Of a stretch of 64,000 nucleotides of DNA, positions 13,342 to 24,357 are shown piece by piece (the first letter of the stretch is position 1; the number at the start of each line of letters is the position of its first letter). Under the pieces are notes generated by a model. It ran no database searches, was not told where the DNA came from, and saw only the letters and a program-made list of their open reading frames with translations. The stretch comes from Osedax fenrisi (taxonomy: Eukaryota > Annelida > Polychaeta > Sabellida > Siboglinidae): the NCBI GenBank assembly GCA_964019155.1, contig OZ025245.1, positions 12,820,461 to 12,884,460 on the forward strand. The letters run 5' to 3'. A program made the translations under genes and the position numbers.

Positions 13342-14123
13342 ATGGATTGTATTACATGTAATTTAGAAATTAATAACGAAAATTATATATTATGTTCATG
13401 TGGTATAATAAATACCATTTTAAATGCTTATATAAAGCAAAAATTATGAAAAAAAATTGGTCTAATAAATCACCACCAAAATATGCTATTCAGTTATTTA
13501 GATCGCAAAATTTTACATTTAAATGTAATACATGTATAAATAATAATAATGATAATACACCAATAAATCTACCTAGTTTAAATAACTCATTACCATCGTC
13601 TACTATTATTGATAATAGTAATATTAATACTTTAATAAATAGCACAGAAACAAAATTAAATATGTTACTATCAAAAATCACTGAAATAAGTGATATGATT
13701 GTTGTTAAAAAATCATACGCTAATGTAACTGCTAATGTAACCTCTACTATAACTGATACATTAACTGACAATTTGGTAAAATCAGTAAATATTATTAAAA
13801 ATAATATAGATAGCAATAATGAAATAATTATTCACAATATAAATATTCCTAATAATGATAAAACTAATTTCTTTAAATACTTAGTAAATATTATTTGTAA
13901 AACAGTAGATATTAATAAATCGTGTGTATTATCAATAGTTCAATTATCATTTAATAAATTAAAATTAATTTTAGATAATGTGGTCTCAAAAAAAATTATT
14001 TTATCAAATATTAACCGATTATGTAAATTACGAGATCTACAAAATTCATTCATTAGAACATCTCTAGATGAAATATCACTAGAACGACATAAGATATTAT
14101 ACCATGTAGTTAAAAATAAATAA
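13342..14123 (+). pseudogene. CR1-like LINE ORF1 (PHD-like finger), frameshifted
   Basis: ATG at 13342 starts MDCITCNLEINNENYILCS; the matching continuation, WYNKYHFKCLYKAKI then FKCNTC, is in another frame from about 13392. Joined across the shift, the Cys and His spacing (CxxC, C, HxxC, CxxC) fits the PHD/esterase-type fingers known in CR1 ORF1 proteins. The rest is Asn/Ile-rich with weak coiled-coil character. A nucleic-acid chaperone-like role is inferred from the family. Confidence 0.65.
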
Positions 14124-14309
14124 ATTAAAAGTAAACAAATTATCAAATGTATTTATAATTCTAGAAGTAGTTCCTATGAACTAAGATATATTATAAATAA
14201 TAAAATTGACTGGAATATGTCAATTGGTGAAGATAATTTTAGTGTATGGAAATTGTCATATATTACTTATAAAAATTCCATTATTAATAAAAATAAAACT
14301 ACAGGTTCT

Positions 14310-15140
14310 AGATGACTAACCGGCAATAAAGATGAAAATATTAAAAATAACAATTTAAATATATATTATGCTAATGCTCGTAGTATTAGAAATAAAATGA
14401 ATTTTTTGGAATTTTTACTTTCATCTGATAAATATGACATTATATGTTTAGTTGAAACATTTTTAACTGTAGATGATAGAGATTCTCTATATTTAATCGG
14501 TGGAAAAAAGTATACACTATTTAGATACGATAAATTAATTCATAGAGGAGGTGTTGCGATATTTTGTAAATCTAGTTTATGTCCTGCAAGAAATTTTATT
14601 TCACACATAGATGTTCAATATATACATTTAAAAATTAATTCAAAAATTCCATTTAATATTATATGTGTTTATAGACCTCCAAATTGCAATGAAGTATCTC
14701 ATGAACAGATATGTAAATTATTTGATATAACCCTCAAAATTATAATTCATCTATAATTATATATACATATCCTATAGGAGATTTTAATTTACCAAATTTT
14801 AATTGGAAAGATTATACATTTCCTAGTTACCCAAAAAGTTATGCATTACTTTTCGATTCGATTATTAAAAATTCATTTTCACAATTAATAAATAAGCCAA
14901 CTCGTAATAATAATATAATTGATTTACTTTTTACTAATGAAAAACAATTACTATCTAATATAAATATTGGAGACTATTTCGGATTACACAAAAATATAAG
15001 TGACCACTATTCTGTTTCATTTAATGTAAATATTGAAAAATACCCATGTAAACAGATTTTAAAATCAAACAATTTTGATTTCAATAATGCTAATATAAAA
15101 TTGATTAAATATCATCTTTCTAGATTTAATAAGTGGGAAT
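14310..15140 (+). pseudogene. CR1-like LINE ORF2, endonuclease part
   Basis: Frame segments give YYANARSIRNKMNFLEFLLS, IICLVETFL (catalytic Glu), RGGVAIF and VYRPPN. After a frameshift near 14740 come GDFNLPNFNWKD and the ISDHYSVSF block with the catalytic Asp-His pair. All core motifs of the LINE apurinic endonuclease are present, but in at least two frames. Confidence 0.8.
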
Positions 15141-15452
15141 ATGGGAATATCTATATTCAAATGATTATAATATCGATCAAAAAGTAGAATATTTTAATAA
15201 TGTTCTAAATAAATTATTTATATCACATATTCCTAATATAAATAATACAATAAAACAGGTACTTCCGAAGAATATATTGAAATTGAAGAAGCAAGTAAAA
15301 AAATTATTTAGAAAATCTAAAACTAATTTACAATATAAATATAATTGGATAGAAGCAAAAAAAAAAAATTATCCAAATAATTAGAATCTTTAAATTTTAA
15401 GAGAGAGATTAATACAATTAATTCAAAAAATAAATTAAAGTTTTATAAATTT

Positions 15453-17228
15453 ATGAAAAAAAGACAAAATTTAAAATCTGGAGTATCTCCTCTAATTGAT
15501 ATATCAAATAATACTATTTTATTTTCAGATCTCGACAAAGCAAATACGTTAAATTCATATTTTAGTTCAATTCAACAAAATGATAATGGAAATTTACCCG
15601 AATTTTATAATTTAACTAAACAAAAATTTGATAATATTAATTTAAATCTTGAAATAATTAAAATATTTTTAAATAGATTAAAAATGACACATACTTTCGG
15701 AACTGATGGGATACCATCTTCTATGTTAAAATTATTATCTAATGAATTATGTAGGCCTTTATATATTATTTTTAATTCATCTTTATTATCTGGTATATAT
15801 ATTATATGGTAATATACCGAAAATTTGGAAAAAATCTATAATCACACCAATTTTTAAAAAGGGTGAACCATCAAATTCAAATAATTATAGGCCTATTTCA
15901 ATAACATGTGTAAAGTGTAGAGTATTAGAACGTATTATTTCTAAACAATTAATTTTTTATTTAAAATCTAATAATTTATTAACAAAATATCAATATGGTT
16001 TTATAAGTGGAAAATCCACAGAATTACAATTAAAAAAATGTTTAAAATTTTGGTATAATGAATTGAATAATAAAAAATGTGTAGATATAATATATATTGG
16101 TTTTGCAAAAGCTTTTGATGTTGTTTCTCATGAAAAACTATTATTTAAATTAAAATCATACGGTATATCTAATAAAATAATAAAATGGTTTTATAATTTG
16201 TTATCGAATAGATCTCAAATTACACGGGTTGAAAATTCTTTTTCAAATAGTTCTATTGTAAAATCTGGAGTACCACAAGGATCGGTTTTAGGTCCAATTT
16301 TATTTTTATTATATATTAATGATCTTCCTAGTATATTTTCTTCAAAAATTCATATTGATTTATTTGCCGATGATACAAAATTATATTTTTCTCACGCATC
16401 TGAGAGTGAAAGATTTCTTTTACAAAATAATTTAAATTTATTTTCACAATGGGCAAATAAATGGCAATTAAATATTTCATTATCAAAATGTGCAGTTATG
16501 ACTTTAGGGAAGGTAACTCCATCAAAATATTTTATAAATAATATTCAATTAGAAAACGTTACTTTTTTTAAAGATTTAGGAATAATATTTGAAAATAACC
16601 TTTTATTTAATAAACATATTGATTATATTTGTAAAAAGCTTATTTTTCTCTGAATTCAATTTTTAGATGCATTACTACAAAATCCCCTAGAGCATTATTA
16701 AATGCATATAAAATTTATTGCAGACCAATTTTAGAATATGCATCCATAATTTGGTCACCTTTTTCAAAGGTTAGTAAATTTCGTAGTCTCATAGACCACA
16801 TTGAAAGGGTGCAAAGATTATTTACTAGACGATTAATTGCAAGATGCGTAGGATACACAAATTCATCAAATATTAATTATAAAATATATATCGAGAGATT
16901 GGTATATTTTAAATTAGAATCACTTGAACTTAGAAGATTAAAAATAGATCTAACTACAATTTTTAAAATTTCAAATAATTATACAGATATAAATATATCT
17001 GATATTCTTAACATTTCGAATAATTATAGAACTAGAGGTAATTGTAAAAAATTAAATGTAATACATAATTCTGATAATACAATTAAAAATATAATTAATA
17101 ATAGATCAGTTAATATATGGAATTCATTAAATAATGATATAATAAAATCTGTATCTGTTTCATCTTTTAAAAATAAAATAAACAAAATCTGTTTTGACAA
17201 ACAACTTTTTTTTAACAGAAATTTATAA
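15453..17228 (+). pseudogene. CR1-like LINE ORF2, reverse transcriptase part
   Basis: Motifs in order: TDGIPSSMLKLL, then after a frameshift at about 15810 NNYRPISITCVKCRVLERII, QYGFISGKSTELQ, FAKAFDVVSHEKLL, SGVPQGSVLGPILFLLYIND and LFADDTKLYF (catalytic FADD). A stop at about 16651 and a further frame change separate the C-terminal thumb-like part, which ends IWNSLNNDIIKSVSVSSFKN. Related to CR1-clade RT; inactivated. Confidence 0.88.
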
Positions 17229-18228
17229 TTTTATATTGATTTATGTTTCATTTTGTATCGTAATTATTGCATTATCTCTTCTGTTTTTTTTTAATGTGTT
17301 TTTGTTATAGAAAATTTTGGTTTTTTATATCTATATTTCAAATATACTATAATATAAAATTAATAATTCATTATTATTACAGATAAAGTGGGAAGTATTA
17401 TTTTATTTTTGTTTGTTCGGTATTATATGTTTGTTTTATATATATTTTGTAAATATTTTTCAAATTTATTATATTACTAAACTACAATATTAATAATTTT
17501 CTATTATTTCAGATTATAGTGATAAGTATTATATTGTTTGTTTCGTAATATTATTGGTATGTTTTGTTATTAACTGTTTTTGTATAGGTATATTGGTTTA
17601 TTTGTTACTTGTTTTGTTTATATATATATATATATATATATGTTTCAAATTTATTATAGGTACTTACAATTAAAATATAAAATTAATAAAGAACTACCTA
17701 CTATTATTACAGATTTTGGTAACTATTACATTATTTGTTTGTTTCATTCTAGTATTTGTTTTATTCTAGTATTGGTTTATTTAATTTTAACATGTTCTGT
17801 TTATAATATATTTAAAATTTAACATTTAAATATTAAACTATATAACTAATAATGTATTACTAAAACAGGGTAACAAGATAAGAAGAGTTCTATAAAGTTA
17901 AAGTAGAAATTGAATATTTCGATGCCACTTACAAAATAATGTATTTTATTTCTATTTTCGATTATTTTTACGCTATCTTTTATTTCTATTTCGATCATTT
18001 TTCGTTTATTTTTACTATATGATTTATTTCTACTTTCGATTGTTTTTCGTTTATTTTTACGGTAACTGTAAAACGTTTTAATTTCTTTAATTTTTTAATT
18101 TCGTATTATTCTTTATTTATTTCTATAACGTATGTTATCGTCAGCAAATATTTATACTTTATACTTTCGATTATATTTTCGGCTATGTATTTGCTTAAAT
18201 AAATTATCAATCAATTATCAATGATACA
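17229..18228. other. 3' UTR of the CR1-like LINE
   Basis: T-rich on the plus strand with partly repeated blocks (TTATTACAGAT and TTTTGTTTATATATAT types). No conserved protein frame. It ends in short ATCAATT repeats just before the foldback element resumes. Confidence 0.6.
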
Positions 18229-18751
18229 CAAACAACTTATGACATATTTTAAAGTAAAATACGAATCTATTTTGATTGGATATTATAAATCACATGGGGT
18301 CGGTATTAGGGTAATTTAGGGGGTCGGTAATAGGAAAATCATATGGGTTGCTATAATTGAGATTTATTGGTTAATAGTTATTCAAATTAAATTATTTAAA
18401 TAATATTTATAAAGATTTTATTGATCTACAATATTTTGCGCAGTATTAAGTTTTCTTTTAAATAATAAAGTATTTACAATAATTTAAAAAATGTTATTAT
18501 TCAAATATTTAAAAAGTAAAAACAGAATATTACATTTTATCAAATAAAAATTGTAGGATTACATATTTTTTTAAATAATATACTTATTCATATGTATCAT
18601 TAAATTAGTAACAGTTCATGTATATATTATTTTTTGATATCTATTATAGTTACTGAGATACGAGAGGGGGTCGGTATTAGAGGGGGTCGGTAATCCAGGA
18701 CTTTCCCCTATAGAGTATACCAGGATATAAAGAGTGTACCAGTGCCTTTTT

Positions 18752-19061
18752 AAGTGTGGATTCTACATTATACACTGTACATTGTACACTGTACATTGTA
18801 TACGCTGTATATTGTGTACAATGTACACATCACATGCACTAATATGGTGGTTATATGTTATGTAACGTTGCTCGCCGCCTTTACCCTGATCATAACTAAT
18901 ACACATACACATCCTCCTCCTCCTCCATATATATTGGTTTTATTGTTATAACAATAAACATGTTAACTTATACCTAGTATGTGTTATAAGATGATGTATT
19001 ATTAATTATATATGTGTTAACTCGCAATCAATTATTAATATATGTATAATGTATCAATATT

Positions 19062-19109
<48 letters not shown>

Positions 19110-20089
19110 GTCAACTTAAAACCTTCTCAAGAATATATAAATGTATAATTAATGTATCATACAATATATTAAAAACTAAAGCATTCTAAACATTATATAC
19201 ATAATTGCTATATTTGTTATCAAATATTAATTAAGTTATAAGTAGATATCTATATGTCATATAAATCACTAATTCAGACACTCTAGATGTCTTAAATCAA
19301 GATGTCTTAATACGGACACTGTCCGTCTGACACCTTATAACCAATCAGCGCGCAGCGTATATATATATACGTATACGCAGCGTATACTCTATATATATAT
19401 ACGATATATGAACTATTCTGATTTTCATTAAAAACACGTGAGTTATAATATGAATACCACCAATGAAGCTAAATCTAAAAATGTTATTATTTATATACTT
19501 AACTTATATTATTAAAATAATAAAAATAAATAAATTATGAACTAATTAAATTATATTAAATTATTCATAAATGTAATTATAAAGAATGTAATTGTATTTA
19601 TATGATTGGTTCATCGATAATATATAGTTTATCTAGTGGTATGTAGGGTTTCCGTATTCGGACATGGGTAATACAGATACCAACGTTATCTATTGGATAC
19701 AAAGATTACATACAATTTTAAAATCACAATAATATATATAATCATATAACATTAATATATTGTAATTTTTGAATACAAATATTGAGTCAAAAAATGTTAG
19801 TAACCTAACGGTTAATATCCCTTACTAAGACTTGGCTAACTAATAATGATTCTGCTCTATAGATGCTATAGCATCCCATCAGTTGCAACTGGCCCTGATA
19901 GTTTTTAGTTATTGCTTGCTTATAGGTCCGCATAAAATCGTAGTGGAGGCATATATGCCTATAGTTTATGTTATTATCATCTGATCTTAAGCTATTTCGT
20001 TATATATCTCTAATATTCAGTTTTCTTCCTTATTTACCATTGTAATTATACTTATCTATATATATATAGATATACTGTTCATTTTCATC
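18752..20089. other. Intergenic, no gene seen
   Basis: Contains a cluster of GTACATTGTAC words (18775-18830), a (TA)n tract at 19065-19105 and AT-rich unique-looking DNA. Confidence 0.5.
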
Positions 20090-21430
20090 TAGCATACGGA
20101 TTTTCTTACCTGCAGACCTACAGTCTATTTTAGAATCGATCACATCGGTTAACAATGCTATTCTTGGTGATTTTAATATTCAAATTAACAATGCTAATTA
20201 TTGTTATCGTTATTGTTATTTTGGTGGAGACCTTTGATCCCATCCAGGAACTTAGATACATCTTCACTAATCATGTGGTTATAATGTTTATTCGAAGCCG
20301 CTCTCGTGTTAAGGAATCCATGGTTTTCCATGTTTTATTTAACGAGAGCCGATCATTAATGTATAAGTTACAAGTATACCTACACAGTTATATAAGATCA
20401 CTTTTAAATATTATGCTAAGACTTATGCTAAGACTTATGTTAAGACTTATGTGGTCCGGACGAGGCTCGAACCGGCGTCCTGCTGCTTGTGTGTCTGACG
20501 TCGTATTATTACGTATCTCTTAATTTACTTATATGTTAGTACTCCATGTTACAATATATATTTGTTTTTCCACTAGTGGTACAACTATTAACTTGATTTT
20601 ATCAGATTCTGAATTAATTTCCTCTCCTACTCAAAGTTTTCTAATATCTGATAACTTAGCCATTTTATTTGATTTGAACTTGCCGGTTATACAATTTAAT
20701 CGACCTCCTATATCGTTGCTGCAAATCTCCCCTATAGGTGTATATAATATATTGATAAAACAATATTTGTTAACTCTGTATTCCATCATCTTAAAAACAT
20801 TATTTTTTCTGATTTCTCTTCGCGTTTTGATACTTGCAATGTGGCGTTATCTCATTTCAGTATAGTAATTTCCTAGTTATACAGATATTATATTTTGTAT
20901 AGACTTATAGGAATTATGATTTAGTCAATTGTAAATGTTTAATTTTATTACTGATGTTACTGACTGTTTCTCTTATAGTTCTATTTCCTTAACTATGAGT
21001 CATAGTCATAGTCTATAGACTTATAGTCATATATGACTAACATTGTTATTATCTTACTCTCCAGACCAGTTCTCCTCTATCAATAATTCATCGTTTTCTA
21101 CTATATCTTCCTATAAGAAGTATACTTCTCAATCTATAAATAGTCTTTCAAGGTTCCCAAACCATGGTTTCACTATAACCTCTCACCTAGACTACTCCGC
21201 ACACACATTAATAACATGATACGGGCTCCCAACTATTTAAAATATAATATTATAAAATCTCGTTATAAACTTACCAAAGCTATTACTAAATGTTTAAGTC
21301 ACTCGGCAGTATTCAGTATATTTATCAATTGATGTTCATTGTTATGTGATTTACCTGTTAACCTGATGTATAAACTTGAGCGTATTCAAAGTCGTGCTAT
21401 ACGTGTATTATATAAACTAAACCTTGCCTC
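20090..21430 (+). mobile_element. Degenerate LINE fragment (endonuclease to RT C-terminus, internally deleted)
   Basis: AILGDFNIQ at about 20153-20180 carries the endonuclease GDFN motif. After an inserted SINE, SGTTINLILSDSELISS and LISDNLAILFDLNLP form the end of the endonuclease. PWFHYNLSPRLLRTHI (about 21165) is linker-like and VNLMYKLERIQSRAIRVLYK (about 21358) is RT thumb. The RT catalytic core is deleted. It resembles the minus-strand LINE at 27522-30650. Confidence 0.75.
20214..20530 (-). mobile_element. tRNA-derived SINE, copy 2, inserted in a LINE
   Basis: The minus strand carries the B-box-like GCCGGTTCGAGCCTCGTCC at about 20461-20485, then the TGATCTTATATAACTGTG block, GAGCGGCTTCGAA and a tail with CCTGGATGGGATC and CTCCACCAAAATAAC. 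Same order as copies 1 and 3. It splits the LINE endonuclease between GDFN and the ISD block. A triplicated 13-bp AGACTTATGCTA-like unit lies at 20413-20452. Confidence 0.78.
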
Positions 21431-21494
21431 AATAGTTTCTATATCATCGTAATACGATCAATAGGCGTGCTTACGTTTAGATATATTTGTATAT

Positions 21495-22475
21495 ATAGGG
21501 GGTTTATACCCCCTATAGGGGGTTTTGGGCGATGCGGGGGTTTTGTTCGATGGCAATATAATCACAACGGTAATAGATATGAACATATTTTACATTAACG
21601 AACTGTGTATAATGTTAATGTTACCTAATATTTTAAGAAAAATTTAAGAAAAATTAAATATATTGAATAATATTATCGATTATGTAAAAAGTACATTTTC
21701 TGCTATATTATTGTAATAAATAGCGGAGAGTTAATGGTAAATTACAACACAATTAATAATATTTTTATGATAAATTGTATATTATATTAAACTACTCAAT
21801 ATTCTACATAAAATGAAATAAAAATTAATTAAAAATATTAATTAAATAATTGAATAAAGATAACATAATAATACCATATGCGATGAGTGGGTTTTGGTCG
21901 ATATCATGAGGGGGTTTTGGTCGATGCCAATATAATTACAATGGTAATATATATGACATTTTTTTACATTAACTAACTATATATAATTATAACATTACCA
22001 AATATGTTAATAAAATTAAATATTTTGCATAATATTATCGTTTATGTAAAAAGTGCATTTTTCTGCTGTATTATTGTAATAAATAGCGTATAATTAATGG
22101 TTAAATGGTTCATATATAATATATAATTAATTAACATTATGAGTGTATTACATATTATCATATCATTATAATAAATATTCCAATTAGTTGATTTAAATCA
22201 AATTTTATTATTTGAGTATATATGGCTACAAGTATTAATACATTCGGAACTATCGACCAAAACTAACTAATCCCACACATACTATATTTCACCGATATTT
22301 ATGAGTAGTATTAGAATTAATATAATTTTATTATCATGATATAAAAAACCGAGATAGCTATTTATTAGATTAATATCTCTTTAATAAATATTCTAAAATT
22401 CAAATACTAATATTCAATATTCACGGAGTACTGGCTATTATAGCGAGTGATACATTTGATCGACCAAAACCCCTC
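21495..22475. mobile_element. Foldback element built from GGGGTTTTGGTCGAT motifs
   Basis: GGGGTTTTGGGCGATG / GGGGTTTTGTTCGATGGC on the left is answered by GATCGACCAAAACCCC at about 22458-22473. Internal copies occur at 21890-21930 and 22252. A block beginning GGCAATATAATCACAA (about 21551) is duplicated at about 21927. No transposase frame. Confidence 0.6.
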
Positions 22476-22689
22476 ACGTCCCCTACATAGCTATTGTGAA
22501 TTACGCATTCCTGAATATATGGATGAATCTATTATTATTCGGAGTTCAAACATATCTATAGATAGTGATTCTATATATAGCTATCTACAGATAACTATCG
22601 TCGTAAGTGAATAGAGCTAGAGAGAAATGTCTAGCTCTATGCGTACGTGCAGCGTAGTGAACACAGTTGAACACTCAACATCTTCGGCC

Positions 22690-23535
22690 TATAGGATAGA
22701 TATATAATTTACGGTTTCAACAATGAAAGTGATGTAATAAATATAATCTCATATGGCAGGGGAAAGTCTCCGATTACCGACCCCCTCCTAATACCGACCC
22801 CCTATCGTATCTAAGTAACTATTAGAGATTTAAAAAAATTATTTATACATGAACTGTTAGTTATTTAATGATAAATATGAATAAGTATTTTGTTTTAAAA
22901 AATATGTAATCCTTCAATTGTTATTTGATAAAATGAAATATTCTGTTTTTACTTTTTAAATATTTGAATAATAACTTTTTTTAAATCATTGTAAATAATT
23001 TATTAATTAAAAGAAAACTTAATACTGTACATGATATTGTAGATCAATAACATTTGTATACCTATTATAAAAATAATTTAATTCGAATAAATATCAACCA
23101 ATATATCTTAATTATAGCAACACATATGATTTGTCTATTACCGACCCCATAAATTACCCTAATACCGACCCCATGTGATTTATAATATCCAATCAAAATA
23201 GATTCGTATTTTACTTTAAAATATTTCGTAAGTTGTCACGATTATTTTAGGGGTTCGGTAATAGGAGAAGGGGGTCGGTATTAGGCACATGTATCCGATT
23301 ACCGACCCCCCTGTTTATTCTTGTAAATATAATTATATCAAAAATTTAGCCATATCATTGATTGCCATAATATTACCGTAATTAAAAAATTTCAAATAAA
23401 TATATTAATATTTAATAAGTTATTACAATAATTATTTAGGGGTCAGTAATCGGAGACTTTCCCCTATACCATATGTTCTGTAGGTAATTTCAGCGTTTCG
23501 GAGTATACTCTGAATCAGCTTTCACGGTTATTTCT
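22690..23535 (-). mobile_element. LINE tail interrupted by a foldback element
   Basis: 22700-22756 and 23467-23535 together match the LINE C-terminal segment at 11140-11240 (for example AACAATGAAAGTGATGT, then TTTCGGAG). The interruption is the ATTACCGACCCC element. Confidence 0.7.
22757..23466. mobile_element. ATTACCGACCCC-motif element, uninterrupted copy 2
   Basis: About 710 bp with terminal inverted repeats GGGGAAAGTC...GACTTTCCCC. ATTACCGACCCC-type motifs lie in clusters at each end, at 23140-23175 and at 23255-23312, in both orientations. Opposite orientation to copy 1. Flanks contain CATATG on both sides, a possible target-site trace. Confidence 0.85.
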
Positions 23536-23629
23536 TCGAAAATCTAGATTTCCTATATGAAATGTATACATTGTATACTCTGTATACAGAGGATATGAGC
23601 ATCAAAGCATCAAATATCATGTGATATAT

Positions 23630-23745
23630 CCTAAATCATTGTAATTCGTTCTATTTTGTTATTCGTTTTCTATTTATTTTTAGTTTGTAATGTTTATTAT
23701 CTAACGACGCCCGTAATCAACATGTGTTATTGTATTCAATAAAAT
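23630..23745 (+). mobile_element. LINE 3' tail fragment
   Basis: Matches the reverse complement of 11025-11140, with shared TTCGTTCTAT, TTTTCTATTTATTTTT and TTATTATCTAACG blocks. Orientation opposite to the tail at 22690-23535. Confidence 0.65.
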
Positions 23746-23805
23746 GTATCATAAGAATACCTCATACAATACATACTTATATCAAAGCCCTTGGAGCTTT
23801 GCTTA

Positions 23806-23845
<40 letters not shown>

Positions 23846-23884
23846 ATATCATATTTTGTTAGGCATAACCTAGGTATATAAATA

Positions 23885-23927
<43 letters not shown>

Positions 23928-24034
23928 CTCCTCGCTGATTCCGAGGGCCAACATAACATAAATAATGCGAACAATATAATATTATAATCAACCAATACCT
24001 ATCGCAATTATAAGTAATGTCGAGATAATAGTAT
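23746..24034. repeat. (TA)n tracts
   Basis: Two long TA tracts (23808-23842 and 23890-23922) separated by AT-rich DNA. Confidence 0.85.
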
Positions 24035-24357
24035 GTATATATATATTGAATTGAATTGAATTGAAAGTTCATTTAAATATTTTTTAAATCGATTGTATAT
24101 ATATATATAAAGAATACAAATAATTAAAGTTGGTAAAATAATAAATACCATTGATAATAATAAAATATAATAGAATAGATCGTAAGGAAATTAATAAATA
24201 AAAAAATAATGACAAACAATATTAGTATTACCTATTGCCACTTGAGATCGATTTTTGTATATATTTTGTGAATGTTTTATGCGATTTTATGGATCTAATA
24301 TATTGTGGGAGTGAAATCCATAGCTTAGGTATACAACGCAGGGCCCGAGTATTCATT
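24035..24357 (-). mobile_element. LINE 3' end, direct-repeat copy 1
   Basis: The minus strand encodes NTRALRCIPKLWISLPQYIR and ends KYIQKSISSGNR, then a 3' UTR ending in (TTCAA)n and (TA)n. Almost identical to 27522-27846. The two copies bracket the plus-strand LINE at 24358-27521. Confidence 0.88.

Larger units (their letters stand above)
12693..18228 (+). mobile_element. CR1-like LINE, near full length, degenerate
   Basis: The element lies in the plus direction inside copy 1 of the ATTACCGACCCC element. Order: AT-rich 5' region with a large palindrome, ORF1 with a PHD-like zinc finger (13342-14123), ORF2 with apurinic-type endonuclease (about 14310-15140) and reverse transcriptase (about 15450-17228), a long AT-rich 3' UTR, and a short-repeat end near 18215 (ATCAATTATCAATGA) in place of poly(A). 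YANARSIRNK and VPQGSVLGPILF are characteristic of the CR1 group. Several frameshifts and stops make it inactive. No clear target duplication. Confidence 0.85.
12457..18711. mobile_element. ATTACCGACCCC-motif element, split by a LINE (copy 1)
   Basis: Left part 12457-12692 and right part about 18229-18711 together match the uninterrupted copy at 22757-23466 end to end. Terminal inverted repeats begin GGGGAAAGTC and include CCGATTACCGACCCC. The motif ATTACCGACCCC or its reverse recurs in three clusters. The break is at TAATCGTGA (about 12692) and resumes at about 18229, giving a 5.5-kb insertion. No coding capacity of its own. Confidence 0.82.
12321..18751. mobile_element. Outer inverted-repeat element enclosing nested insertions
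   Basis: AAAAAGGCACTGGTACACTC at 12321 is repeated in inverse orientation at about 18732-18751 (GAGTGTACCAGTGCCTTTTT). The two arms bracket the foldback element and LINE listed separately. Its own body must have been small (about 130 bp on the left, 40 bp on the right). Confidence 0.65.
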
